From Candidatus Palauibacter poriticola (GTDB lineage: Bacteria; Gemmatimonadota; Gemmatimonadetes; Palauibacterales; Palauibacteraceae): a stretch of DNA of 64,000 nt. Under the pieces are notes generated by a model. It was not told the origin of the DNA. It worked only from the letters and a program-made list of their open reading frames with translations, and did no database searches. The translations under genes and the position numbers were made by a program. Below, one piece after another: positions 43,934 through 52,429 of the stretch (the stretch's first letter is position 1; each line of letters starts with the position of its first letter). The stretch is taken from assembly GCA_012270965.1 (NCBI GenBank), contig JAAXHJ010000076.1, positions 52,704-116,703 on the forward strand, written 5' to 3'.

Positions 43934-45280
43934 ATGGTGTGTGGAAACGACTATATCGGACACCGGCCGCACGTACAAGGATCGGCGGCCGCGCTGCGGG
44001 TTCGCGGAGGCGGCGGGCGGATCACCGACGGGGGCGGCCTGGTCGCGGTGCGGAGGCTGTGGGACGCGCTGGGGCTGGGCGGCTGGATCGACCGGCGGAG
44101 CGGGAGCGTTGCCGGCCGCTACCGGCCGTCGCTGATGGTCGAGCTGTGGGTGGTGCCGCTGCCGTGCGGCGGCGGGGTGATGGACGACCTGCCGCTTCTC
44201 GAGCGGCGGGGCGTGCGCCGCGTCTTTGGCTGGTCGCGGGTGCCGCACCCGGCCACGTTCGGGCGCTGGCCGCGGTGCGCGGCGCCCGTGCTGTCGCCGC
44301 TGTTGGACGAGCTGCCGTGGCGGATGGTTCGGCGGCGCTGGGAGATGTCGGGCGGGGCGTCCCGGAAGGCGACGATCGCGATGGACTCGACGGTCGTGGT
44401 GCGCTACGGGGTGAGGCGGGCGGGGGCGGAGCGGGGCTACAACCCGAAGAAGCGGGGCCGTCCCTCGCACCATCCCCTCGTGGACTACGTCGCGGAGACG
44501 GGCGACTGCCTCGGAGTGCGCTGGCGGCCGGGCGGCGCGCACACGTCCCGGGGGGCCGAGGCGTGGCTGGCCGAGCTGGTGGACCGCCCGAGGGGGGCCG
44601 GGGTGCGGGACATCGCCGTGCGGCTCGACAAGGGGTTCTTCGGCAAGCGCATCGTCGCCCGCATGGAGGCGCTCGGCGCATCCTATCTGCTCAAGGTGCC
44701 GCGGCACCCGTGGCTCCCCGGCTTCCGGGGCGCATGGCGGACCGCCGCCAAGGCTGAGGGCCGGGAGCTGAGGACCGCCTCCGGCGAGCTGTGGGGTACG
44801 CGGCTCCTCTCGGTCGAGAGGCGGAGGCGGGTCCGGCCGGAGGAGGGGGAACTCGATCTCGCGACGTGGGAGACTTCGATGAGCGCCGACGTGCTCACCA
44901 ACATCGAGGACATCGGCCCGGTGGAGGCGTGGCGCGCATACAACGCGGGGGCGGTCGTCGAGCGGCGCATCGGCGAGCCGGGCCAGCTCTCGGCCGGGCG
45001 CGCCGCGGTGGACGACCTGGGCGGCAACGCCCCGCCGTGGGGCCTCGTCGCGCTCGCCCACCAACTCCTCCACATTCTGCGCGCGAACGTCCTCGGCGGC
45101 GGCTGGCGCGCCGTCCAGCCGCACGGCATCCGGCTGCGCCTGCTGCGCGCGCCCGCGAGGATCACCTCTCACGCCCCCCGAACCTCCCTCAGGTTCGCGA
45201 GCGCCGACCCGGCCATCGGCCTCCCGCGACGGACCCTCGGGACCCTCGAGCCGGGTCCGCCGCCGCCCGCGCCCGCCTGA
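43934..45280 (+). CDS. IS1380-family DDE transposase
   Basis: A 448-residue transposase with an unbroken frame. The catalytic region has AMDSTVVVRYG (first Asp), GYNPKKRGRPSHHPL, a second Asp in VRLDKGFFGKR, and a late Glu region VEAWRAYNAGAVVERR, the hallmarks of IS1380 enzymes. GGAGG lies eight bases before the ATG. The N-terminal helix-turn-helix is preserved, so the element may be active. Confidence 0.88.
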   Translation: MVCGNDYIGHRPHVQGSAAALRVRGGGGRITDGGGLVAVRRLWDALGLGGWIDRRSGSVAGRYRPSLMVELWVVPLPCGGGVMDDLPLLERRGVRRVFGWSRVPHPATFGRWPRCAAPVLSPLLDELPWRMVRRRWEMSGGASRKATIAMDSTVVVRYGVRRAGAERGYNPKKRGRPSHHPLVDYVAETGDCLGVRWRPGGAHTSRGAEAWLAELVDRPRGAGVRDIAVRLDKGFFGKRIVARMEALGASYLLKVPRHPWLPGFRGAWRTAAKAEGRELRTASGELWGTRLLSVERRRRVRPEEGELDLATWETSMSADVLTNIEDIGPVEAWRAYNAGAVVERRIGEPGQLSAGRAAVDDLGGNAPPWGLVALAHQLLHILRANVLGGGWRAVQPHGIRLRLLRAPARITSHAPRTSLRFASADPAIGLPRRTLGTLEPGPPPPAPA

Positions 45281-45305
45281 CCGACCCCCGCCCGGCCTCC
45301 GCGAA

Positions 45306-45324
45306 GGCGCCGCGCGGCGGCGCC
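45306..45324. terminator. GC-rich hairpin after the transposase
   Basis: GGCGCCGC and GCGGCGCC form an eight-pair stem around a three-base loop, 26 bases after the transposase stop. No T-run follows, so its strength as a terminator is uncertain. Confidence 0.4.
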
Positions 45325-45492
45325 TCGTCCCCGTGTCTCCGCGAGCCGCCCGGGACGCTCCCCCGGTCCGCCCCGACCGTCCAGGTCTCCCTCCCTCGCC
45401 GCGAAAACGCCCCCTTCCGGCGCCTAACCGCCGCGGTCGACGGTCATAATCGCGACCCAGCCCCCGATCATCCGGAAATGCAGGATTCGGGT

Positions 45493-46575
45493 TCACGGAG
45501 TGTCAAACCGAATACGTACGACACGCTGGATGTCGAATGCACCTAACTGTACACCGATCGCCGTATCTCCGCGAATCGCACCATGACCGAGCGATACGCG
45601 ATCAGGCCATGTTGCCGTGAACAGGTAGATCCCGGCATCAGAAAACACTTGGGCGCGGTTGTCTCCGCCGATGCCTACTGTGTTGATCATCACCCACAGG
45701 CGTCCGTCGGCGTCAAACCACAGCCCCTGAACGGGCGGCTTGGTGTCCGGAACCATAAAGTCCGGATAGCCGCCGAGGGGAATGAACTGCGCGCGCAGAG
45801 AGTCGAGCGTCGCCTCCGCTCGGCGACGCTCTTCGGTCGTAAGCCGGGGAGGCGCGACCGGTTGTTCGATTACGGTAATCAATTCGCCGTCCGTTTCATA
45901 CACCTCAACGCGGAACCGGTGCGTCTCCACATGAGCGTATCCGCCGCTGCGAGCGCGGGCCCAAAGGGGGCGGCGGGGAAATGGAGGGGGGAACAAAATC
46001 GTGACATCCGCCCCCCGGTCTCTCGAGAAGGTTACTGACGTCCAGCCGAAATCCTCCAGCGCCCGCCCGACCCTGACGGGCCACGCCTGAAGGATCCGCC
46101 CGACCAAGTCCACGCGTGCAAGAACATGTTCCGCTTCCGCCCCCTGCTGTCCGCCGCGTACAACCTCTGTAATGAACTCGCCGTCTCTCGGGAAAGAGAG
46201 CGGCTCGCACCACCCCCGGTATCCGTCCGGCAACCCCACCGTTCCCTCGAATACTGCCCCGCGCCGGTCTACTGAGTATCGATGCCATCGCAATTCCCCG
46301 TCCGCGACCCATAACCGTCCCTCCGGATCCAACGTTAAGTTGCACGGGAACTGCAGAAACTCACCTGGCCCACCACCACTCCCGCCGATCGTGAACAGGT
46401 GGCCTCCCTTGGCGTCAAAGACCCTCACCTCTCCGGCGTCGCCGTCGGCGACGAAAATCCGTCCCCCCGCATCGAACTCCAAACCCCGAATCGATCCGAA
46501 CAAGTACTCCTCGGCACCCTCCACATCGCCGACCGTCAAGTCGATGCGCCCGGGCACGAGACGCTCCTGAGTCAT
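45493..46575 (-). CDS. Six-bladed beta-propeller protein without signal peptide
   Basis: A 360-residue NHL/six-bladed propeller. The ATG at 46575 has GAGGAGG at proper spacing; an in-frame GTG at 46617 overlaps the previous stop and would add 14 residues. Blade phrases include LEFDAGGRIFVADGDAGEVR and GGSGGGPGEFLQFPCNLTLD. Most relatives begin with a lipoprotein or secretion signal, but neither start provides one. By position it corresponds to MauB, the propeller subunit of methylamine dehydrogenase, although the similarity is only in fold class. The TGA stop lies within the target duplication of the IS1380 element. Confidence 0.75.
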   Translation of the reverse strand: MTQERLVPGRIDLTVGDVEGAEEYLFGSIRGLEFDAGGRIFVADGDAGEVRVFDAKGGHLFTIGGSGGGPGEFLQFPCNLTLDPEGRLWVADGELRWHRYSVDRRGAVFEGTVGLPDGYRGWCEPLSFPRDGEFITEVVRGGQQGAEAEHVLARVDLVGRILQAWPVRVGRALEDFGWTSVTFSRDRGADVTILFPPPFPRRPLWARARSGGYAHVETHRFRVEVYETDGELITVIEQPVAPPRLTTEERRRAEATLDSLRAQFIPLGGYPDFMVPDTKPPVQGLWFDADGRLWVMINTVGIGGDNRAQVFSDAGIYLFTATWPDRVSLGHGAIRGDTAIGVQLGAFDIQRVVRIRFDTP

Positions 46576-46613
46576 CGTCAAGTCCTCCTCGCCGCAGACG
46601 GCAGTCGAGACGT

Positions 46614-47168
46614 TCACCTAGGGAGAGCGACCTCCAGCAGAACGGCACCCGCCAATGCTGAAGCGATCACCCTGCCGACAACATCGATTTGTACTTGTTT
46701 TCTTTGTATGATCTGCAAACAATCGAACGGTCGCTCCATTCTATCCGCCAAGCAGCGCGAGGCGAGGAGAATGGGCGTGCCGCGAGACGCGCCAAACAGA
46801 AGACATAATCCGACGGCTTCCGCGGCTTCCGCGTACGTTGCCACGCCAAGACAAAACAGATAGTATGTTCCGCTGGATACGATCGTAAGGAACCCAAGTC
46901 CAAGGGCGAATCCGAAAGCAAATGAGTACCGGACCCGTCCCCATCGCATCCATTGTCTGGGAAACATCCATCTGGAGCTTAGCGGCGGCCGACGCCAGCG
47001 CACGATGGGACCGACGGTTAACATGGCGGCACTAGCCAGAAGGCAGGCCTGGATGACGCGCAGATCACCGACCGCATTACCCGCGACGGCGAGTAGGCCG
47101 CCTAACGCAGCACTGCCGCCGAGAATTCCGACCACGTGTGCGACAGGACCTGATGCAAACTGTCGCAT
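46614..47168 (-). CDS. Polytopic membrane protein, possibly MauF/CcdA-like
   Basis: A 184-residue protein with about five membrane segments; the ATG at 47168 has AAAAGGG just upstream and is preferred to the GTG at 47207. The stretch GFLTIVSSGTYYLFCLGVAT and the later CLLFGASRGTPILLAS resemble the helix pairs of CcdA/MauF-type electron carriers, where small residues and G-x-G/R-G-x-P motifs recur; the match is by eye and weak. Its stop overlaps the alternative start of the propeller gene (GTGA), so they are co-translated. Confidence 0.55.
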   Translation of the reverse strand: MRQFASGPVAHVVGILGGSAALGGLLAVAGNAVGDLRVIQACLLASAAMLTVGPIVRWRRPPLSSRWMFPRQWMRWGRVRYSFAFGFALGLGFLTIVSSGTYYLFCLGVATYAEAAEAVGLCLLFGASRGTPILLASRCLADRMERPFDCLQIIQRKQVQIDVVGRVIASALAGAVLLEVALPR

Positions 47169-47225
47169 CCAACCCTTTTGGACGCCACCACACGGGGACG
47201 CAATCACGAGGATTGTATTGAAACT

Positions 47226-47423
47226 TCAAGGCGAGAAGTTTGCCAGCCATCCCGCCAACGTCGCCAATGCGACGAGCCCGGGCAGCAACAACGGATCCCC
47301 CGTGAGCGAACCGACCGCTACACCGGTGCTTATAGAAAGGATATAGCGTTGCCGACGCGTCAGATGGGCCGTCTTGGACGAAAGCAACGAACGGACGCCT
47401 CCAGCGAATCGCTTACGATTCAT
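47226..47423 (-). CDS. Small basic membrane protein
   Basis: A 65-residue protein; the ATG at 47423 has GTGGAG six bases upstream. A basic start (NRKRFAGG, then LTRRQRY) precedes a long hydrophobic stretch broken by a Gly-Asp-Pro turn (ILSISTGVAVGSLTGD, PLLLPGLVALATLAGWLA), probably a helical hairpin. No family recognised. It sits between the Cys-rich gene and the MauF-like gene in the same direction. Confidence 0.5.
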   Translation of the reverse strand: MNRKRFAGGVRSLLSSKTAHLTRRQRYILSISTGVAVGSLTGDPLLLPGLVALATLAGWLANFSP

Positions 47424-47460
47424 CTCGAACTCCACGAACTCGAACTCAAGTAGACTGCTG

Positions 47461-47889
47461 TTACATTAGCTCTCCGGGGTGACGCCCGCCTCCTCCTCCA
47501 CCGCAACCCGAGACCTCCCTAGCGCAAACACACCGCTGGCCCTCGCGAATGCAATCGCAGAACTGCTTGTAGCCACCTTGGTACGGGGCGCACCAACAAT
47601 GGGCCGTGGGGCACGTGACGGGTCCTCCGCAGAAGTTACTACACCCCGCGGAAGGATCGGGATGATATCCCTCTGACTGATCGCAATCACCGTTGACGCA
47701 TCCGCAGTCGAACGCGAGGGGGTACGGAGCTGAGTCAGGTTGGGCGGCGGGCAGCAACCGTGGGATCGCGATGACGCTAACAAGCGACGCGAAGGCACGG
47801 CGGTTCATAAGTGCCAGTTTTGGATGACGAGCTTCATCGTCAAGCATGGCGACCAGAGCTTGGAAGGCGCGATAGCAGTGGCGGACCAT
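47461..47889 (-). CDS. Tat-type exported small Cys-rich protein with a Cys-Trp-Cys motif
   Basis: A 142-residue protein starting at the ATG at 47889 (ribosome site GGAG). Residues 28-50 form a twin-arginine signal (MNRRAFASLVSVIAIPRLLP, cleavage after AAQ). The mature part of about 90 residues has 13 cysteines (62, 64, 69, 83, 87, 93, 98, 100, 111, 113, 120, 122, 129) and one tryptophan, Trp99, between Cys98 and Cys100. Layout and length recall MauA, the small subunit of methylamine dehydrogenase, which has a long Tat-type leader and 12 disulfide-bonded cysteines, but the sequence is not alignable and MauA needs two tryptophans. A poly-Gly run is near the end. Confidence 0.65.
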   Translation of the reverse strand: MVRHCYRAFQALVAMLDDEARHPKLALMNRRAFASLVSVIAIPRLLPAAQPDSAPYPLAFDCGCVNGDCDQSEGYHPDPSAGCSNFCGGPVTCPTAHCWCAPYQGGYKQFCDCIREGQRCVCAREVSGCGGGGGGRHPGELM

Positions 47890-47933
47890 GGTGATCTCCG
47901 TTCGAGTAGGCAGTGGAAGACCGGTTGATCACA

Positions 47934-47962
47934 ACGATACCGCCCCCCGATGACTTCTGCAA
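47934..47962 (-). promoter_or_regulatory. Weak candidate promoter of the mau-like island
   Basis: On the minus strand, TTGCAG and TATCGT with a 17-base spacer lie about 45 bases before the start of the Cys-rich gene. The matches to the -35 and -10 consensus are partial (3/6 and 4/6). The decayed ISL3 element begins four bases beyond the -35 box. Confidence 0.25.
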
Positions 47963-47965
47963 GAG

Positions 47966-49330
47966 GGCTCCTCGCTGTTCGGGTGGATGAGGTTCAGTTG
48001 AGTAGGGGGGTCGGCGGCGATGTCCGGCGGCTCCCGTGCGGGTCCGTGAGGTGCCCGGTGGTCTCCGGGGGCGGCCGGGGCGTGGAGGAACGCGGGGCGG
48101 CCGGGCGGGGCTCGGCATTGCGGGGCGGGGACTGTTCGAGCGGACGCTGGGCTTCGAGTGGCCGTGGTGGGTGGAGCGGACGGAGTTCGACGCGGCGGAG
48201 CGCCGCCTGGACCCGCTCCTGGACTTCGACCCGGGCGGGACGTTTGGCTGCCCCTCGTGCGGGCGCGGGGGCTGCAAGGCGCACGACGCGAGCCCGAAGC
48301 GCCTGCGGGACGTGGACGTCCTCCGGCACCGGGCCTACCCGAACACGCGGGTGAGGTGTCCGGCGTGCGGGGTAAGGCGGGCGAGGGTGCCGTGGTCGGA
48401 GCCGGGATTGGGCTTCACGCTGTGGTTCGACGCGATGGTGGTGGCCCCGGCGCGGGAGATGCCGGTCAGGGCGGTGGCCCGCCTCGTGGGCGGGCACGAC
48501 AGGCGGCTGTGGCGGCTGCTGAAGCGCCGTGTGGAGGAGGCTCGGTCGGAGGCGGACCTCTCGTCGGTGCGTGCCGCGGCGGTGGACGAGACGGCGTAGC
48601 GGCGGGGGCCACGACTACATCACGCTGTTCGTCGACCTGGACCGTTCCCGGCTCCCGTACGCGACGCCGCGGTCGTGGGCCTGTTCCGGGAGGACCTCGA
48701 GGCGCACGGGGGCCGGGCCGACAGCGTCCGGGATCTGTGCATGGACATGTCGGCGGCGTACATGAGGGGGGGCGGGAGGCGTCCCCGGAGGCCGGCGTTA
48801 CCTTCGACTGCTTTCACGTCCAACGGGTCATGAACCGGACCGTGGACGAGGTGAGGCGGGCCGAGCGCAAGGAGCGCCCCGAGCTGAACCGCACCCGCTT
48901 CCCGTGGCTCAAGCGACGCGGCAAGCTCACCGCCTCCCAGCGCGAGCGGCTCGACGAACTTCTCGATCCGGCCGGCCGGAGCCTGAGGACGGCCCTCGCC
49001 TACCGGATCAAGCTCTCCTTCGAGGCCTTCCGGGATCTCCCTCCCCGGCTGGCGCAGGTCTACCTCGACACGTGGTGCCGGTGGGCCGGCAGAGCGGTCT
49101 CCCACCCGTCATCAACGCGGTGAAGACCATCCGGAAGCACCGGGACGGCATCCTGCTCTGGTTCCGGTCCAGGATCACCAACGGCATGATCGAGGGCATC
49201 AACTCCCTCGTCCAAGCCGCCAAGGCCCGGGCCCGGCCGTTACCGGACCACCGAGAACCTCATCGTCATCGCCTATCTCGTGTGCGGTAAACTCGACTTC
49301 CAACTTACCCACTTGAAACAGCGAGGAGCC
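47966..49330 (+). mobile_element. Decayed ISL3-family insertion sequence
   Basis: 1365 bases between perfect 14-base inverted repeats, GGCTCCTCGCTGTT at 47966-47979 and its complement at 49317-49330. The 5-base word AAGAG abuts both ends (47961-47965, 49331-49335); ISL3 elements usually duplicate eight bases, so the full duplication may have decayed. The size is usual for the family. Confidence 0.82.
48036..49290 (+). pseudogene. ISL3-family transposase, multiply frameshifted
   Basis: The N-terminal zinc finger CPSCGRGGCKAHD and CPACGVRRARV, then the helix-turn-helix and the VDET catalytic Asp, are in one frame, which ends in an in-frame TAG at 48597. The next piece, GHDYITLFVDLDRSRLPYAT, and later FDCFHVQRVMNRTVDEVRRA, then RSRITNGMIEGINSLVQAAK (catalytic Glu), fall in different frames. 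At least one stop and three frameshifts make it inactive. The inverted repeats are still perfect, so the element could be moved by a related enzyme. Confidence 0.85.
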
Positions 49331-49499
49331 AAGAGAAAGGACATGACGTCCGGCTCCCGGACACCCCCCCGCGCGACGTTCGACCTCCGGGCGCGGCGCT
49401 GCACAGGGTAGAGCCCGGCAGACCGGAAGGAAGTCGGCGACGTCTATCGGGGCACCGGATCGGCAAAGACCGGAGATATGAGCACCGGGGACCGCAGAT

Positions 49500-50514
49500 T
49501 CACGGATTAGGGCGGAGGGCGGCGAGGTGTTCGTCCGTGAGGCCATCCATTTCGAACATCGACACGCCGGCCGCGCCCGCCTCGCGCGCCCGCCGCGGAA
49601 GCCGCCGCCTCAAGGGCCGCGATGCCCTCGCCCACGCCGTCGCCGATCCAGGGGATGTCTTCCAAATAGAAGTTCTGGTAGAGCATCGGGAAGAAGCGGT
49701 CGAGGGGCCATCGATCCCAGTCTTGGCGGACCAACGTGCGGGCGATGGAGGGGGTCGGAAAAACGGCGGCGGTGATGGGCTTCCCGTGCTCGTGGGCGGC
49801 CTTGGCGAGTTCGCGCACGGCGCCTGTCACCGAGTCCCACCGGAAGCGGCGCCAAGCCGCGTCGGCGGGCGGATCGGGAATCTCCAGCGGATCCCTCCCA
49901 TCCAGCGCGCGAAACTGTTCGCGGCAGACGTCGCAGTAGCAGAAGTCGAACTCCGGGTGCTCGACATGCTGTACCAAGTCATAGGTCTCCCAGAGAGCGC
50001 GGGGCAGGATGACGTCGCAGTGGCGCACGTAGTCGAGGTGGACGCCGTCCACGGCCGGGTGCGCGGCAAGATCCGCGATGCGTCCGCGCAGGTATTCGCG
50101 CACGGGTCCGCGCGAGGGGCAGACCCATTTGTAGTACCCGACGTAGGGAGGATGGTCGAGCGAACTCTCCAGGTTGCGGCTCACCGTGAACCACTCCGGG
50201 TGGTTCTCCTGGACCCAGGCGTCGCCGTTGCGGTTCATCGTCCAGAACCAGCGGTGATACTCGAGTCCCTCCGCGCGGGCGGCTCCCGACACCAGATTGA
50301 CATCGCCGCCACCCACGAGCACCGCGTGGAAGCCGGCCTCGCGCAGCCGGGCAAACTGTTCGCGCCAGCCGGCGGCGTCCCGATCGCGGTCCCCGTGCAC
50401 CCACGTCCACAGCGTGAAGGGCGCTTCCGGATCGGGCGGGAAGGCGCAGGCGGGGAGCGCCGCCCCCAGCGCCGCCGCGCCGCCGGCGGCCCGGACGAAC
50501 TCTCTGCGCCTCAC
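49500..50514 (-). CDS. Secreted glycoside-hydrolase-like protein, C-terminal frameshift
   Basis: A protein of about 337 residues with a Tat-type signal (VRRREFVRAAGGAAALGAAL). Body motifs FTLWTWVHGDRD, HPEWFTVSRNLESS, VDGVHLDYVRHCDVI and PITAAVFPTPSIA match the TIM-barrel family of putative glycoside hydrolases (GH10-like, DUF4015/DUF187 type). The GTG at 50514 overlaps the stop of the CBM9-like gene (GTGA). Near 49590-49600 the frame changes: the uninterrupted reading ends in an Arg/Pro-rich tail (stop at 49507), while a one-base shift restores a natural end with AAGVSMFEMDGLTDEHLAAL and stop at 49500. A base-call error or recent mutation is likely. Confidence 0.7.
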
Positions 50515-51410
50515 GGGGACGCGTCCCGGCCGGCGACGAAGCGCACGACGCCCCACTTCTCGGGTATGTGCATGTCGATCTCCCCCTGCGGCGACCAGAC
50601 CCAGTTGTGTTCGGGATGGTCGCTCCAGTCCACGGGTTCGCGCCGCTTCCGGTACCGTCCATCCACGACCACGAGCGGCCACTGCACGCGGGAGAAGTTC
50701 ACGCGCCAGAGGTCGCCGGGCCGCGGGGCCGAGGCGGCGGCTTCCGCGGGTGCGCCGGGGGGACGCAGCGCCGACCAGGGAATCGCGATCTCGACCGTCC
50801 AGCCGATGTCTTCGTCGGAGGGGTCGTTCAATGTCCCCTCGAGACGCACCGCGGTGCGCAAGCCCTCGATGTCCCAGGCGATGTCCGCGCGTCCCCTGCG
50901 GCGGTACGGCTTGTCGAGGAAGAGATCGAACTCCGTCCCGAGCGCGTTGATCTCGAGTTCGTAGTAGGCGAGACCGTCACCGTCCGGATCGAGGAAGACC
51001 TCGAAATCGTGTTCCCGGTAGAGGATGGCGTCGCGGTCGGCCAGCGTCGCCCAGAGGTGCGGTTCCTCGAGTTCGGCGCCCACATAGAGGAAGCGTTCAT
51101 CCCAGACGATCTTGGCGCGCGTCCCGAGGTCGGGATCGCGCCAGCCTTCGCCGCGAATGTCGACGAAGGGCTCCGTCCACGGCGCGGCGCGCCAGCCCGC
51201 GTCGTCCAGCGATCCGTCGATCACGGGGGAGGGGACGGCGGCTGGCGCATGGTATTCGCGCACCTCGGCCGGCATCTGGCCCGCCGGAGTCCCCGGCACC
51301 TGGCCCGCGGGAGTCCCTGGCACCTGGCCCGCCGAAATCCCCGGCAGCGCGAGCGCGGTCAGCACGACGAGCGGAGGGTCGGCGCGAATCATGCCAGCTA
51401 TCCGAAGCAT
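50511..51410 (-). CDS. Exported CBM9-like carbohydrate-binding protein
   Basis: A 299-residue protein with a signal peptide (PPLVVLTALALPGISAG). After a short GQVPGTPA-type repeat comes a CBM9-like beta-sandwich: VIDGSLDDAGWRAAP, RAKIVWDERFLYVGAEL, DFEVFLDPDGDGLAYYELEI and DIGWTVEIAIPWSAL are the standard phrases. It binds or docks to sugars in characterised relatives. Two ATGs (51410 and 51392) are possible; the first follows the previous stop by six bases. Its stop overlaps the glycoside-hydrolase-like gene, so the pair is expressed together. Confidence 0.78.
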   Translation of the reverse strand: MLRIAGMIRADPPLVVLTALALPGISAGQVPGTPAGQVPGTPAGQMPAEVREYHAPAAVPSPVIDGSLDDAGWRAAPWTEPFVDIRGEGWRDPDLGTRAKIVWDERFLYVGAELEEPHLWATLADRDAILYREHDFEVFLDPDGDGLAYYELEINALGTEFDLFLDKPYRRRGRADIAWDIEGLRTAVRLEGTLNDPSDEDIGWTVEIAIPWSALRPPGAPAEAAASAPRPGDLWRVNFSRVQWPLVVVDGRYRKRREPVDWSDHPEHNWVWSPQGEIDMHIPEKWGVVRFVAGRDASP

Positions 51411-51415
51411 GACGG

Positions 51416-51883
51416 CTATTCGCCTACGGAGGGGAACACTTGGAAGATCCCGCTCCGCGCCGGCGTGTCGACCGCGAGGTTCCCTTCCGCATCCAAGAGC
51501 CACACGTTCACGCGATACCACCCCTGGAACGAGAAGAACGGGAGCGTCACGGTTTCGCGCGTCGAGTCTCCGGGTTCGAGTTCGACCATGTTCCGGACGA
51601 TGTCGGCGCGCGTGGCTCCGCGGCCGCAGTGCAGCGTGGGGTTGTAGAACGCCTCGAATTCCACTTCGAGGTTCGTAACCCCCACCGGCTTGACCGCGCA
51701 GGAGTCCTTGAAGATTCGAGCGTCGGATACGTTCCGCGAGGTGACCGTGATCGACTGGCTGGGTTCGTATTCGGGCCGGTCCACGCAGACCTCGAGGCCG
51801 TGCCGCGTCGCGCAGAGCGAACCCACGGGGCCCGCGGCTTCCTCACCGCACGACAGTGCGACGATGGCGGCCGGAATGGACAT
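51416..51883 (-). CDS. Lipoprotein, first of a tandem pair
   Basis: A 155-residue predicted lipoprotein (AAIVALSC lipobox from the ATG at 51883). Paralogous to the adjacent protein: both have GSLC-(A/D)TRHG-(L/A)EVCVDR, NVSD(A/R)(A/R)IFKD, a conserved CGRG(A/V)TRA, LEPG(D/A)STRET and a C-terminal VWLL-(D/A)-(A/P)-(E/D)-G segment. The fold looks like an immunoglobulin-type beta-sandwich with one or two disulfides. Unknown function. It lies upstream of the CBM9-like gene on the same strand. Confidence 0.65.
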   Translation of the reverse strand: MSIPAAIVALSCGEEAAGPVGSLCATRHGLEVCVDRPEYEPSQSITVTSRNVSDARIFKDSCAVKPVGVTNLEVEFEAFYNPTLHCGRGATRADIVRNMVELEPGDSTRETVTLPFFSFQGWYRVNVWLLDAEGNLAVDTPARSGIFQVFPSVGE

Positions 51884-51933
51884 GAGCAGCCTGCGTGACA
51901 GCCGCGATCTCCGGAGGTTCGGGGATTCGTGGT

Positions 51934-52419
51934 TCAGTTGCCGGCTCCCGGGAAAATAACGAAGACGCCGCTCATCGCCGGGGTGTCGAAAGCCAGGGCC
52001 CCGTCCGGTGCCAAGAGCCACACAGTCACGCGAAAGAAGGCCTGCGGAGAGTAACCCAAACGCAGAGTCTCCCGGGTCGATGCTCCCGGTTCGAGCCTCA
52101 CCATGCGCTCGACGATCACCGCTCGCGTGACCCCCCGGCCGCAGTGCCGACGTGGATTGTAGTTCGGCGCAAAACCCTCCTCCGAATCCGGCGCGGGTAT
52201 CGCGGTCGTACCGCACGCATCCTTGAAGATCGCACGGTCGGACACGTTGCGCGTGGTGATGAGGATGGACTCGTTGGACCGGTACTCGGATCGGTCCACG
52301 CACACCTCGGCGCCGTGCCGTGTGTCGCACAGACTACCCCGAGGCCCGCTCACCTCCGCGCTGCGACATAGGGCAGGCGCGATCGCCGCCGTCAGTACCC
52401 CCACGCTTCGAAACCTCAT
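51934..52419 (-). CDS. Lipoprotein, second of a tandem pair
   Basis: A 161-residue protein from the ATG at 52419 with GGGAGAT upstream; signal RFRSVGVLTAAIAPALC, possibly a lipobox. It shares the motifs of the downstream paralogue and about 40-50 percent identity by eye. The 50-base gap between them and their close similarity indicate a local duplication. No known family. Confidence 0.65.
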   Translation of the reverse strand: MRFRSVGVLTAAIAPALCRSAEVSGPRGSLCDTRHGAEVCVDRSEYRSNESILITTRNVSDRAIFKDACGTTAIPAPDSEEGFAPNYNPRRHCGRGVTRAVIVERMVRLEPGASTRETLRLGYSPQAFFRVTVWLLAPDGALAFDTPAMSGVFVIFPGAGN

Positions 52420-52429
52420 GGATCTCCCG

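Larger units (their letters stand above)
43762..45491 (+). mobile_element. Complete IS1380-type insertion sequence
   Basis: 1730 bases bounded by inverted repeats CCCGGATCCTGC (43762-43773) and the complement of 45480-45491 (CCCGAATCCTGC), 11 of 12 matching. The 5-base word TTCAC directly abuts both ends (43757-43761 and 45492-45496), a target duplication. It carries one transposase gene in an intact frame. GC is much higher than the island it sits in. Confidence 0.85.
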
